A stretch of 64,000 nucleotides of DNA from Anagrus nilaparvatae (lineage: Eukaryota > Arthropoda > Insecta > Hymenoptera > Mymaridae), in the NCBI GenBank assembly GCA_022575985.1, contig JAKSXM010000007.1, forward strand, positions 71,919,001 through 71,983,000, in the 5' to 3' direction. The position numbers and the translations under genes are program-made. Below, piece by piece: positions 46,940 through 59,544 of the stretch (position 1 is the first letter of the stretch; every line of letters begins with the position of its first letter). The notes below the pieces were generated by a model that saw only the letters and a list, made by a program, of their open reading frames with translations, was not told where the DNA came from and ran no database searches.

Positions 46940-47064
46940 CACTTGTGTCAAACGGAATTCCGCTTGCGGCAAGCGGATTTCCGCTAGCGGCAAATGGAAT
47001 TCCGCTAGCGGCAAGCGGAAATCCGATAGCGGCAAACGGAATTCCGCTTGCGGCAAGCGGAATT
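46940..47064. repeat. 21-bp palindromic subterminal array, right end
   Basis: About six units read GGCAAGCGGAATTCCGCTAGC and variants. The 21-bp period gives a heptapeptide-like reading (EFRLPLA), which is an artefact of the repeat and not a protein. Confidence 0.82.
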
Positions 47065-47077
47065 TTTTTTCAGTGTA

Positions 47078-49149
47078 TGCATCTATAGCGACTATACAAA
47101 TCAGCTGGCAGAAGATCATTGAAGTATAGTATTTTCGTCGGGTCTAGAGGAACCATATTTGGTGGAAAAAGAACTTAAAAAGCAACCTTACCTCGCCTTA
47201 CCTCAAATTTATTAAGTTTGAAAAATATATTTTTTATGGGGAATACGGGTATGTATAATCGTTTTAGATAAAAAAATAAGAAAAATTATTTGTTTTTTTA
47301 AAAATCGTCAAAAAACGAAAATGGCCGCTAAAAATCGAGAATTGAATCTCAGAGCTTGCTTGGAGACTTATCTTTATTAATAATTTTATATACGTTGCAT
47401 TTAAAATTACCTACCTATATAATTTTTACATAAAAAAAATTATGAGTATGAATAAAGAATAAAATTTTTTTAAATGCTTATAATTATGTGAATTTTTAGA
47501 ATGAAATAAAAATCTTTTATTATTCATTTTTACAAAACTACTATAACTTTTATAATAATTTTTAATTAAAAATTAAAATTTACATGTAATTAATTCATTT
47601 TAATTTTCTTTTAGTTCTACATTTGTTATACCTATATTTTGTTCAGTAAAATGAAATAGATTGATTTTTTTTTATATTTCCATTAATTAAAGTATTCATA
47701 ATGAATTTATGAATAAGATATTTTTATCTTTGTTATTTATCCGTCTTGAGAGTGACTTCATTCTTAAATATTTTACACTACGTGTTTCAGAATTGAAAAT
47801 TCCATCATCAGTTGTATTATTTGTAAGATCTTTCAAATATAATATAAAACGATTAAAGTTTCTAAAAACTAATTATTTATTTAATTTATTTAGTTTTCAT
47901 GTTTTTCCATATATGCACTATTTTACACTTTTTTTTTGCATTCTATAGGGTCCAAACTACCAAAAATCAAGGTGGTAGTCACGGCCTCTTCAATTTTTTT
48001 TTTTTTAATTTTGGTGCTCATAAAATGTATTTTCTCGTAGAAATGCACATATAATTATTAATATTTTAAGAATAAAAAATGTTTTTAATTATGTAGTAAA
48101 GGGTAATGTGGACAATACTATGCGTTTTTAGACTAAAAAATAGGTCTTTTATTTTCACAACTATTTATTGTAAATTTTCGATTATAATTCGAAATTTTTC
48201 GACGAAAATCGTAAAATTACGACTTAGTTGTAAATTTACTAATTTTTTCGTAAAATCACAGGAGTTATTTTTTACAGTGTATATATATATTGATCCACAA
48301 TCACATATCATTTTATATATACCTACTTTATTTGAGAAGGAAATGTCTAAGATAAAGGATCAGAAATTTTTTTAACCTTATTGATCCTTCGCTTCTCCCA
48401 GTTTTATTTGTCGATAAAAATTAATGGTTTGTATTTTTAGTTTCGCTGAATATTGGCATGAATTTGGAGTCTAGGTTACTTGAAATTTCGAACGCACCAG
48501 TTTAACTGTATAGGCTAAATCAAAAATTTCCAATAATATCTATTGCTAAAATAGAAGAAATTGAACAATATTTAAAACCGATATTCTTTTTTAAAACTTG
48601 CCTTTAGCTAAAAGAAACTAGAAGAAAAAAGAGTATTATTTTTTTCTATTTATTTTATATCGATTGAAAATAAAAAAGAAATAAAAATTTTTTTTTAAAC
48701 ATGTAAAATGTTTTTTTTACAAATTTTATAAACGAAAAGATAAATATTATTCTCAAATATTTGAAATCATTCAGTTTTTCAAACAAACGTTTTTAGAAAA
48801 AAATGATGCTTTGTTTTCAGAGGTGAGAATTTAAAATTTAAATTCAATTTAATATCGTATCCAGATAGGTATAATGGTATTATCAATTTAAGAAAATTTC
48901 GTGTAATGGAAAATAATAAAAATTCATTTTTTTTATTTTTTAAAATTATAAAAAGTAAACACTGGAAAAAAATATTTGCATCGAATAAAGTACATAGAAA
49001 AATAATTAATTTAAGGCCAAATAGAAAAAAGGACATCTCTGAAAAAAAATTCTTTTATATTCTATAATTCTTTCTATTAAAATCGAAAAATTAGCTAAGA
49101 TTTAAGTTGGAATATAGAAAATTTGAAAAAATTGTCATGCTATCATATT
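47078..49149. other. no gene seen apart from a MITE end
   Basis: AT-rich filler between the foldback and the 24-bp repeat, with the truncated MITE at 48.2 kb. Frames at 47.7-48.4 and 48.8-49.0 kb are low-complexity. Confidence 0.5.
48160..48279. mobile_element. truncated CACTG-ended MITE (right end only)
   Basis: AATTTTTCGACGAAAATCG, TTTACTAATTTTTTCGTAAA and the end TTTTTTACAGTG match the right part of the 20.2/57.1-kb family. No left end is found. Confidence 0.55.
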
Positions 49150-49360
49150 TTAACGTGGAACATGTTTATAGGGAAGGAGGTACCTCAGAACTTGAAAATT
49201 AAGGGGGGGGGGGGGTCAAATGAAACTTAGAATAATTTCAATTTAGGGAGCTTGAAAAATCTGGGCTTAGGGATTTGAATAATACAGGCTAAAGGACTTG
49301 GAATAATTTTGATTTAGGGACCTAGAAAAATACACGTTTAGGGAATCAGAATAGTTGGGG
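49150..49360 (-). repeat. 24-bp tandem repeat family, copy D (inverted)
   Basis: GGAACATGTTTATAGGGAAG, a long G run, then TTAGAATAATTTCAATTTAG, GGGA units repeat to about 49360. This is the reverse complement of the 14.0-kb arrangement and sits just upstream of the HINE-like element. Confidence 0.68.
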
Positions 49361-49479
49361 TTAAATTTTAATATCTAGTCAGGTGCTAATTACAAATTAT
49401 AAAAACGCTGCCAAGTGATTGGCACTATGGTTCCTCATTAACAATAGCAAAATATTTATAATGGTCTATTTTATCTAAT

Positions 49480-50985
49480 AAAAATTATAATTTGAGATAT
49501 CAGTATTTCATAAAAAAAGTTAAATACCGTATTTTATAAGAAAAAAAATGTTGCTGTGATTTAATGTTTTTTATTTAACAAATTTTTAGAAAAAAATTTT
49601 CAATAAACTAGGTATTACACTTAAAAAAAAAAACAATATTACAGATTTTTTAATTTTTTTGTTTTATTAATATTCAGAAAAAAATTTTGAAAAAATCCAG
49701 TATCAGATCCAAAAAATTGCTATGAATAAGCTTTCTAAAACTAGTACTCTCATAGAAATTAATTAGGTACTACGTCTGAACAAAAAAAAAATTTGGTATT
49801 CTTTGTATTTTTTTGTAAAAAAAATTTTGGGAAAAAAATTTTCAAAAAATTAATTATCAGATTTGAGATATCGAGTAAAAACCATACTTTCAAATATAAG
49901 TACTTTTATGGAAATAAATGAGATATTACACCTAAATTAAAAAAAAAAAAAAGTATTTTGAAATCTCTTGATAAAAAAATTTTTGAAAAAAAAATTAGAT
50001 CTTAATTCCATAATGGTTGTTAAATACCACCGATTGCAAAATTTTCAAATATTAGTACTTTCATGGAATTAAAGGAAGTATTACACTAAAAAAAAAAAAA
50101 ATATTACAGATTTTTTAATTTTTTTGATTTTTTAATTTTGAGAAAAAAATTTTGAAAAAATTAAGTTTCAGGTCCAAAAAATTACTATAAACGATATTTC
50201 TAAAACTAGTACTGTCATAGAAATCAATTAGGTACTACATCCAAAAATAAAAAAAAATTAAGTTTTTTTTTGTATTTTTTGGTGAAAAAAATTTTGAGAA
50301 AAGAATTTAAAAAAAATTAGTTATCAGATTCGAGATATCGAGTAAAAATCGTACTTTCAAATATAAGTACTTTCATGGAAATAAATTAGGTATTACATCC
50401 AAATTAAAAAAAAAAAAAAAATAGTTTGAGATTTTTTGATGAAAAAATTTTGGAAAAAAAATTAGGTCTTAATTCCAAAATAAAATTTATTAGAAATTAT
50501 TTGTGAAATATCACCGGTTACAATATTTTCAGATATTCGTACTTTCATAGAAAAAAATTAAGTATTACGTCCTAAAATAAAAAAAATTTTGGCATATTTT
50601 GTATTTTTTGGCAACAAAAATTTTGAGAAAAAAATTTTAAAAAAATTAAGTATCAGGTCCAAAAAATTGCTATAAACGATATTTCTAAAACTAGTACTTC
50701 CACAGAAATAAATTAAGTACTGCGTCCGTAAAGAAAAAAAAAATTGGTATTTTTTGTATTTTTTGGTGAAAAAAATTTTGAGAAAAAAATTTTCAAAAAA
50801 TTAGTTATCAGATTCGAGATATCGAGTAAAAATCGTACTTTCAAATATAAGTACTTTCGTGGAAATAAATGAGGTATTACATCCAAATTAAAAAAAAAAA
50901 AAAGTAGTTTGAGATTTTTTGATGAAAAAATTTTTGAAAAAAAAATTAGGTCTTAATTCCATAATGGTTGTGAAATTTCACCGGT
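49480..50985 (+). repeat. ~156-bp tandem satellite with trimeric higher-order repeat
   Basis: The GTACT anchor of each unit lies at 49744, 49900, 50055, 50209, 50367, 50539, 50694 and 50851, spacings of 154-172. Every third unit is most alike: CCAAAAAATTGCTAT (or TTACTAT) recurs near 49709, 50174 and 50659, giving a period of 465-485 bp. More decayed units precede 49744. Confidence 0.85.
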
Positions 50986-50986
50986 T

Positions 50987-50987
<1 letters not shown>

Positions 50988-51027
<40 letters not shown>
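50988..51027 (+). repeat. (CA)n microsatellite
   Basis: About twenty CA units follow CCGGTTACATA and precede CATACAGACTTTTTTTAAAA. It is part of the HINE-like element. Confidence 0.95.
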
Positions 51028-51031
<4 letters not shown>

Positions 51032-51146
51032 GACTTTTTTTAAAAACCGGTTTTTTAGCTTCCTGAGGTCCCAAAACGTGCTTATACGCCAAAAAATCAA
51101 AAATCAAAATTTCATCTATCACAAAGGTTCCTCTATGAGGAACCAA

Positions 51147-53403
51147 AAAATAGCAATCTGTATTGTAATTTTACGTAGAATTTATGCATAAGACCTAATC
51201 CGCAACTGTAAGTAAACATTTATTCCATGTATTTAGGTTGTGTTTACACACTGAGGGCAGTACAATTGATTTAAATCCTAGACTTTTACCTTACTTTTAG
51301 CTCAGGTTCACTAAAAATTGTTGAAATATCTCTTATTTTATTTATATGCAAAAATTTCGTCCCATTAACTTTACATAATAAAAAAAAAGTATTTACAAGC
51401 GCACGAAAATAATTTTATTTTCAATTTAAATTTTATTTTTCAATTTTTTTACATATGTACGTATATTTAAAAAAATAAAATATTCAAATAAATTAAATTT
51501 TTATTAAAGCGCAGATATAGGTAATAGAACAATCGAGAGAATGATCAAAGCAATTTATTTTCAAAAAATAAAACAATTTTTTAATTTTTTTTTTTTTACA
51601 AATAAAGTAACTTAAATTAAACAATAGGTACTTTTTTTATGTACGCTCCGTGTATTATAAATATTTTTATTACAAATTTAAAGCTATTGGTACTTTTGAT
51701 ATAAATTCAGGAATGCGAAATGAATGCCAGTCAAATTTCTGTATGCATTATGAAAAATTTCTCTTTGATTACGTAATGCTTAAGAATTTTAATTTACTGA
51801 TCACATGTTTCACATTTTTAATTAAAATCATACTACTAAATTGTTAAATTTTTGGTTTTGAATCATGCAAAAGGTTGATTCACCAGAGAATGAACAAACG
51901 ATTTTACTAGATTCTAACCGATAATTTACTGGTGAAAATACCCTAAATTTAGTTTGTTTTTAAGAAATTAAATAATATGAATTACCTAATTAATAAGGAT
52001 TTTATTAATTTTTTTTATGTTGGTTCAAGATCTCAGATCGCTTAATTTTTACAGTTTTGAAAAATTCGTTGTTTTTTTTTTTTCAATTTCTGAGTCAAAT
52101 AATGGAATACTTAACAACATATTTTTAAGGAAAAAATTCGTTTTTACCAAATTACATTTTTTCAATCCCAACCTAACCCCCGTTGATACAAAAAATCCTA
52201 TCAGTGATTCAAAACGTAAAAAATGACGCTTGGTTTACCAAAACTGATAGAAAGCGTTTCACCAATCAGTCTTATCATAGCAATATAGAAATCAAGGCAG
52301 AATTTTTAAATTTATAAAACATATTATAATATATAGGAAACAAATATCGATTTGTGGATTTGAAAACCACATAACATTTTCGATTTATAATAAAATTAAA
52401 CACTTTTTATTGATTATTTTTTTAATTAGCAATTTCAATATTTAAAAAAACGAGTATTTATAAGTTTTTAAATTTTATGTATATGAATTTATAAAAATTT
52501 TTGTCAATAGACAAAAGTACAACTAAATTTATATCATAAAATTCTGAAGAAAATTCAAGCAAAAATGCGTTGTCTTTAGTATAACTATTCAAAATAGAAA
52601 AAATGAGATTTACAAGAATGGAATGTAACCTTACTTAGGAAAAATAAACTTTTAAAGTAAGAAATAAATTTCAGATAATAAAAATGAAAAGATTTTAAAA
52701 AATAAAAACATACTTCGAAAATAGATAAAAACATACTTTGAAAATTATAATGGATCTTAAATTAAATTTAGACTTAAATTATGAGAATTCTTTCAAAAAT
52801 ATAGGTGAACTTTGAGGATAAATATATAAGTTACAAATCGAAAAAAGTTTTAAAAAGTATGTTTTCGTTGCCATCTAATTCAAAAAAACAATGATATCTT
52901 AATTATCGATGTCTCTTGAGCTTATGGAAAACTTTGCTCTCGGATATTTATTAGACTTTGAGAGTTTTATGCCCTTGGATACTTAAACATTTTAAATTCT
53001 GAGTTATCATTTATACAGAAAACAGTTTTTAAATAAATTAAATGAATTTAAATTTAAAAAAAAAACTTTTTCTAATTATTTTTATAATTTATGTATTCGA
53101 GAAGATTGAGTTAATGAGATAGAATGAACATCATCTGTCCTTTTCACAGATGTTGGCTCTCAAAATTTCTGTCTAACTCGAAACTATACTTTTTAAAGTG
53201 AATTAACTTTTAAAGCAATTTCACTCAATTTACGAAAATGCTTATAACGTAGAAAACTAAAATTTTTAGATTAAAGTAGCAGTTAATAATATTTGAATAT
53301 TTAACATACTGTATTTCTTAATAATTATTTATGCATATATCTAATCAACTCTACTTTCATGCGCTTTTCCATTTATTATATGATTAAATTCATGATTCTA
53401 GCA
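51147..53403. other. no gene seen
   Basis: AT-rich sequence without recognisable repeats or genes. Frames at 51.65 and 52.0 kb have no motifs. Confidence 0.5.
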
Positions 53404-54416
53404 CACTGAAAAAAAAAATCTTTATAGCGGAATTTTATTTCTTTCTCAAACGATTGGAAATCACTTGAAACGTAAAGAAAATTGAAAAAGATTTTTCGCA
53501 TCGTAACACATGAGCTTACATTCACACACATCACGATGGGTTTGAAAGCTTGATAACTTGAAAGTTCTGGCATTTCAGGTTTCATTCTTGGAATGGTTTT
53601 TACTACGATGCAGGAACCCCATGGAATCGTTTTTGAAACCGAACAACATTTTATAAACTTTTTTTGAGAGAGCTTGAAAAAGGCCAAAATTTTAATTTTT
53701 CATGTAAATGGATTTTATAGGCCTCAAAAATTTTCTACAAGCTTCAAGTTTCCACCATTTTTTTACTCGTCTCTTTTTAATTGTTTATTTATTAGATATG
53801 ATCATTTAAAGACAGAGTCCTAATTTTAGGTTTTATAAAAAAAGTCAATTTTAATCATTATCTTTGAAAGGCGATATCTCAGAAACTATTCAATGAAAAG
53901 ATGCAAATAATAAATTTTTGGAAACTTGAAGTTTGTAGAAACTTTTGGAGGCCTATAGATCCCATTCCTAACAAAAAATAAAATTTTGTAAGCAATGTCA
54001 AAATTCGTCATTTTGACAAAAATGGCCATTTGTTTTATTCGAAAATATAAGTTATATCGAAAATTGCGGTTTACGGAAATTGAAAGGTTACAATTATACA
54101 AAAAAAAATTAGACTAATTGCAAGTAGTTTAGTTAACTTGGTTGCAGCGTTACATTAAATATTACATAAAATATGGTTTTTTGGATTTTTCGTAATCTTC
54201 AATATAACGTTGTAACCTTGTTCAAACCACCGCGACATACATACTTTTTTTAAAAACCTGTTTTTTAGCTTTCTGGGATCTCAAAACATAATTTATATAC
54301 AAAAAAAAATCAAAATCCTCTATATGAGGAACCAAGATTCCGATACGCAAACAGATCAAACTCATATGAATTTTTGTCATTTCTTGAAGAATAATTTGAC
54401 AACGTATTTTTCAGTG
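53404..54416. mobile_element. probable 1-kb CACTGAAAAA-ended foldback
   Basis: The ends are CACTGAAAAA and TTTTTCAGTG. Inside, 53690-53770 and 53916-53990 form inverted arms sharing TAGGCCTC...TTGAAGTTT. CTTTCTCAAACGATTGGAAA near the left end resembles 6680-6700. The flanks are CA and TA, so the target duplication is unsure. Confidence 0.5.
54226..54334 (+). mobile_element. HINE-like tail, degenerate third copy
   Basis: CATACATACTTTTTTTAAAA, TTTTTTAGCTTTCTGGGATC and CCTCTATATGAGGAACC match the 51-kb tail. Only two CATA units remain of the microsatellite. It lies within the 53.4-kb CACTG element. Confidence 0.55.
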
Positions 54417-57119
54417 TAGTTTTTCATAAGCACAATAATATTTTACTCCATACGTATAATAAGAATCATAACGAGCAAATAAAAAACGGTAGAAAATGCG
54501 TAGGAATGAAAATCACTGCTCTAATAATTCCGTTTTTAGCTAAATGCCGATATCATAAATAACTAACAAATTGTGCAGATTGTATTCATTTCATTCTATC
54601 CTGAGCAAAAGAAACAAGTTTAACCCTATAATCCAGAATAATGAAAAAATCGTCAAAATGATGAAACGATAAGTTTTTCAAGTTTTTTGTACCTTTTGCA
54701 AGCCATTAAAACTAATAAAAATTCGAAACAGTTAATAGAAAAAAATTTATTTAATCTTACTTTTCGGCATAATAATTTATGGCTTGAACCTAAAAATGAC
54801 AATATTTTTTAATTTCTATTTATTCTTAATTACCTTAGAAAATTAAAAAATTAAATATTTTGCACAAGCACAGCAACATAAAAATGATTTAATACCTGTT
54901 AAGCTAATGAAGCTACTGTAATAAAAATTCTAACCAATGTTACCATTTTATTTTTTTCTAGAGCATGGCAAAAATAAATAACCTGAAATTTTTATTTCAA
55001 ATTATAGATCTCAGAAAATCTGCTGCTTCTCTGATGCTTTTTTTTATCAGGTTTGCATTCGTGTAATAAACATAAATTAACTTTTTATTTCTAAATTTTA
55101 GGCTACTTTATTCAAAAATATAAATAAAAAGTAAGAAAAAAAAAACGAAATATTAGGATATGGAAAAAAAAAAACATTGCATGGTAGTTTGAGATATATA
55201 ATAATCATGTAATATATAAATTATATTATATCATGAGAATTTGCAATACCGGACCGTAAACACGCAAAAACGTGTGCAACGTGTCGTGATAAGCTTATAA
55301 AGTTTTGTGTAAAGCATCATATTTATACAAAAAATATTATATGATAACTTAAAAAGAAAAAAAAAAAATTTTCTGTATAAAACAAAAAATGTTGCTTTTT
55401 TTTTAATGCATGACGTTAAAACGTTAAAACTATTATATTATTACTGTATTACTTGAAGCATAAAATCTTTTCCTTATTATTTCCTTTTACACTGTAAAAC
55501 TACGTTATTCAATATTTGACTGAAAATAAAAATTGTCCCTTCAAGTGAAAATTGATCCTCTGGGATTAAATTAGTCTTTTGCGAGTAAACAAATGCGTGA
55601 AAAATTTACCATTTTTCTCAAGAGGATTAACGCCACTTTCAATAAGTGTAATTTACCCTAATCATCCGAGCTTTATTTGAATCCTCGAAAATACAAAATT
55701 TTACCATGGGTCTAATTTTACTTTCAAATATTTATTGGCCTATTCTTCAGTAGCGTTATCTAGGCAAGATCTGTTTTCTAGCCTGAATGGAATGGTGAAG
55801 GACTCTTTTTCTCTTTATACAGTGATTTTGTAAATAGGTAGTCTCGAGGGTAGTCTACGTATCGTGCTAGTATAATACTCATAAACTACCTACTTACAGA
55901 TGGCCCATATATAAAATATAGTACTAAAAAAATAAAATTACGTAAGTATACCATTTTTTGTCTCTTCATAGCTCAATATTATTTTCAAGAACCAATTTTA
56001 TGTAGAAAACATATTTTAATTTATATGAACAGAAAATTCATTTTTATCCAATAATTACCCTTATGAAAATTAAAATTTTACTCGAGAGATCTGTTTCAGT
56101 AAATTTGTAAATTATTAGTAAAAATTTTAGTTTACAATTTGTTTATAATTACTTTGGACCAAGTGAAATTTAATTTGCATTTTAAGCTTGTGCTCATTAG
56201 TTGAAAAATATTTAAATCGTAATTTTCTTTTTTCCTAACGTTGTAAAAGAGTTGTACTATTCGAAAATATGTAAAAGTTATATTACAAAGTTTTGTTTAT
56301 TCCAATTTAAAATTCAAGCCATTAATTATTGTTTCTGATTATTTTATTTCAATTAAAATAACTTGAATTATTCCAAAATTTTATGAAACTATTTCTGTAA
56401 GCTTAGTTTTCGTATAAACTGAATTATAAATTACTTGAATTTTTCAAATAAATTCTAAAATTGCCTGAAAATAAATTTATTTTATTTTTTTCTGTCCACA
56501 AAATGTAAAAAAAAAAAAAAATATTTTAAATTTAAAAAATATTAAAAATCATCTAATCTTCTGTTTTATTCACAGGTCTGTGTAAAGTAAACAAATTTTT
56601 GACGTAGACGTTTGGTTGGCCTGGATTGCTAACCTTTCTAATAAAAAATCTTTACAGGGAAATTATTGTTATTCAGAAAAACAATGAAAAAAAAAAAGAT
56701 TAAAGATTATTTTTAATTTAAAAAAATATTACAAGACTTTGAAAATATTCTTCAAAGTATAAAAAATAATAAAAAATTGTTTTAATTAAAAATATATGCG
56801 ATGAATACAGAATATTTTTTTTAATATTATTAACATAATTTATACCATTTACAAGGTAATATTCCTTCCGGTAATAAAACTTTGTAACATAATAAATAAA
56901 AGAAAGTTCTTTTTATTCCATTTTTCTTTTAATTAGCATTTCAAAAGAAAGAATACGTAAATTAGGTTAGCGTTTACTTGCCCAAATATTATTACTTCAG
57001 ATAATATGATTTCAACCGCAACCGATGGTCGACACATAAATTAATGCCTGATCTGGAGGCTTGGATAGCGAATTTCTACCTCAACGAGTTGGTAGGTAGG
57101 CTTGGGTCACCCAAGGGTG
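54417..57119. other. no gene seen; one MITE left end
   Basis: CACTGTAAAACTACGTTATT at 55490 looks like a CACTG-type left end without an identified partner. A patch at 57010-57115 (GTTGGTAGGTAGGCTTGGGT) is less AT-rich and unexplained. Confidence 0.45.
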
Positions 57120-57434
57120 CACTGTAAAAAGTAACTTTCTTAGATTCACAAAAAAAATAGAATTCTTTCGAAAAATTAGTATTTTTTCGAAAAAAATCGT
57201 AAATTTACTAAATTTTGTATATTAACTAAAAATTTGAGTATTTCCGATTTTTTTTTGTAAATTCACGAGAAAAATTGATAATTTACAATTTTTTTTCGAA
57301 AATTAACAAGAAAATTCTCGAATTTGTTGTTAATATACTAAATTTAGTAAATTTACGATTATTTTCGAAAATTTACTAATTTTTCGAAAATTTTCTATTT
57401 TTTTTGTGAATGTAAGAAAGTTACTTTAACAGTG
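57120..57434. mobile_element. 315-bp CACTG-ended MITE, second copy
   Basis: It has the same ends (CACTGTAAAAAGTAACTTTC and AAAGTTACTTTAACAGTG) and the same palindromic interior as 20200-20567, slightly shorter. It is flanked by TG on both sides, perhaps a mutated TA. Confidence 0.78.
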
Positions 57435-59544
57435 TGGCTTGAAATTAATCAGTAAATTTTATTACTTAATAAAATACAAAAAAGTTAAATACGAAAAATT
57501 CAAGCAAATTTATTTAACAGTGTATTCGTATTGTATATACATATTTTTAGTGTAATTAATAAATTATGCATTTTTTAAATATGTTACATTACGTTATGCA
57601 TATTTAAAATTAACATAATAAACGACTACGGAGGATCAAATCTATTTAATTGTGTCTAAGAAATTTAATTATACTGTTTAGAAAATTAAATTATGAAAAA
57701 CGGAACTTCGTGCCCTAAATAAGGCCCTAACTTTCAACCGATCGATCTTTCCTCTTTTTTCAATTATTTTATATTTTATTTATTTATTACTTTCCTTATT
57801 TCCCAACTTTTTTAACTCCTTCATCCTGCTTCGAAATTTTGAGGCATTTACCAGCTAACTGAAAATCAGAAAGGGGGTGCTCATTTCATAGAAATTATTA
57901 TAAAAAATATTATTATCATGTAGTTTATTTTATTTAAATCAGTTAAAAAATAATATTTATTAAATATTTTCACTTTTTTATTTATTTTTTTAATTTATAT
58001 AAGGCAATTATTGAAAATAAATTATAAATTTCATTTTTCATTTAATTTTAGTATTCCTGAAATATTAATATTATAATACACACAAAAAACAAAAAATATT
58101 TTGTAATAAATTTTGCTTTAATTAATAAATTTTTTTTTAATAACTATAAAATAATTATTTAATAATTAATTAATTTAATTATAAAATAATAATAAAATAA
58201 TTATTTATTTAAAATTTCTCTCTCAAATATTATATTTATTGTAAAAAAATCCCTTTTGAATTTTACAAAAAAATAATTAATTTTTATCGTTGAAATAATT
58301 ATAAATGGCTTAAAATCAAAATAATTAAAATAAAAAAAAAATCTTAAATGCATAGGTCGAAACATAATGAGAAATAAAATTTTTTTTTTTAATGCACAAC
58401 AAAATTAAGAAGGGCTAAAAATTAAAGCCAATACTAATCGATTTTCGCAAAAACTAATTTTTTTTGCATGTGGTTTTACAAGAAATGTAAAAAAAAGTTT
58501 AAAAAAAGATTACGTACAAGCAGTATTCAGTTTTATATATAATTGTTGAAACGAAACACTGATAATCGCTTCAAAAGCGTTCAACTCTTAAATATTCTAT
58601 TCAGGTACCAAAAATGTAATTTTAAAATAGAAATAAACTGTGACTAAATAACAGTATTGAATCCAGCTCGCAATCAGTATTTTATTATCTTACACAATTT
58701 AATTAGTATTTTTTTTATTACCTATAAAAAATTCCAATTTTTAAAAGTTTGAATTTTATCTAACAATGTGAGTAAATGACAACTTATATAAAAGCATAAT
58801 ATGAATTATGAATAAATTTCTTCATTGTGAGTTTTTGCAATTTTTTACAATAAAAAAAAGAATTTGTTCGTGTCTTCTAAATATTTTTAAAATAACATAA
58901 TTCTGACAAAAATTTTGAAATTTGTAGCCCCAAACTCAAAATTTTCTGGTTTATTTTTATTTTTTTTACTTCTGTTTAGGCCAAAAAATTTTTCATACAA
59001 TTCCACAATTTTAAGGGTCAGACCCCTGAAAATTTTTCACTGACTATATTATAACGTGCCATGCATTAACCATTCGTAACTTTGCATAAAGTATAATTTA
59101 AAATATCTTCAATAGTAATAACTACAAATAAAATTAAAAACACTCCGCAATTTATTGACACAGAAAAACGTTTTCTTCAATTTAAAAGCTTCCGCCTTAT
59201 TTTCCTACCTTTTAGTCATTAATTAATCTTCGATCCTTCTGTTAAAGCTTACTTTTTGCCATTTTAGAATCTTATCTTTTCATCCAAAAAAAATTGCAAT
59301 TACATCAAATAAATGAGAAAAATTTTAAATGAAAATTTCAAAATTTATTTTATTTTCTCCTTTCAGTCATTAAAATACTACAAAAAACACAAAATGAAAA
59401 ATAAAAATTTTAAATTAATTAAAAATTATAAAAAAAAAAAAAAAATTATTTTTATCAATAAATTAAAAATAAATTCCATTTACAGTAAAAAAACCACCAT
59501 TTAAAAAAAAAATTAAGTTTATCAGTCCGTTTTTAAATTCAAAA
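57435..59544. other. no gene seen
   Basis: Extremely AT-rich with long poly-A and poly-T runs, and no credible frame. The lysine-rich frame at 59313-59504 is poly-A translation. Confidence 0.55.

Larger units (their letters stand above)
44521..47075. mobile_element. 2555-bp foldback element (CACTGAAAAA ends with 21-bp palindromic subterminal repeats)
   Basis: It starts CACTGAAAAAAAAGAATTCC and ends, inverted, TTTTTTTTCAGTG. TA flanks both sides (44519-44520 and 47076-47077). Immediately inside each end is a tandem array of ~21-bp units built on CCGCTTGCGGCAAGCGG. The arms then continue inverted for about 1.2 kb. The left arm carries a later 302-bp MITE. The core sequence is shared with the 8-9.8 kb foldback. 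Confidence 0.85.
49429..51146 (+). mobile_element. Helentron/HINE-like non-autonomous element
   Basis: In order: GGTTCCTC at 49429, a 156-bp satellite array (about 49480-50985), a (CA)n tract (50988-51027), a conserved ~100-bp tail (AAAACCGGTTTTTTAGCTTC, CCCAAAACGTGCTTATACGC), and the terminal hairpin GGTTCCTCTATGAGGAACC at 51126-51144. Known HINE/DINE-1 elements share this plan: subterminal repeats, internal tandem repeats, a microsatellite, a 3' stem-loop and no target duplication. The class assignment is inference. The tail recurs at 15.9 and 54.2 kb. Confidence 0.55.

Noticed and set aside
46919..47119. heptad-like repeat protein (EFRLPLA units)
   Set aside because: Produced by the 21-bp palindromic DNA repeat of the transposon end.
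49480..50985. CRISPR-like array
   Set aside because: Units are contiguous ~156-bp satellites without unique spacers in a eukaryotic setting.
50919..51191. frame with a poly-His/Thr run
   Set aside because: Translation of the (CA)n microsatellite.
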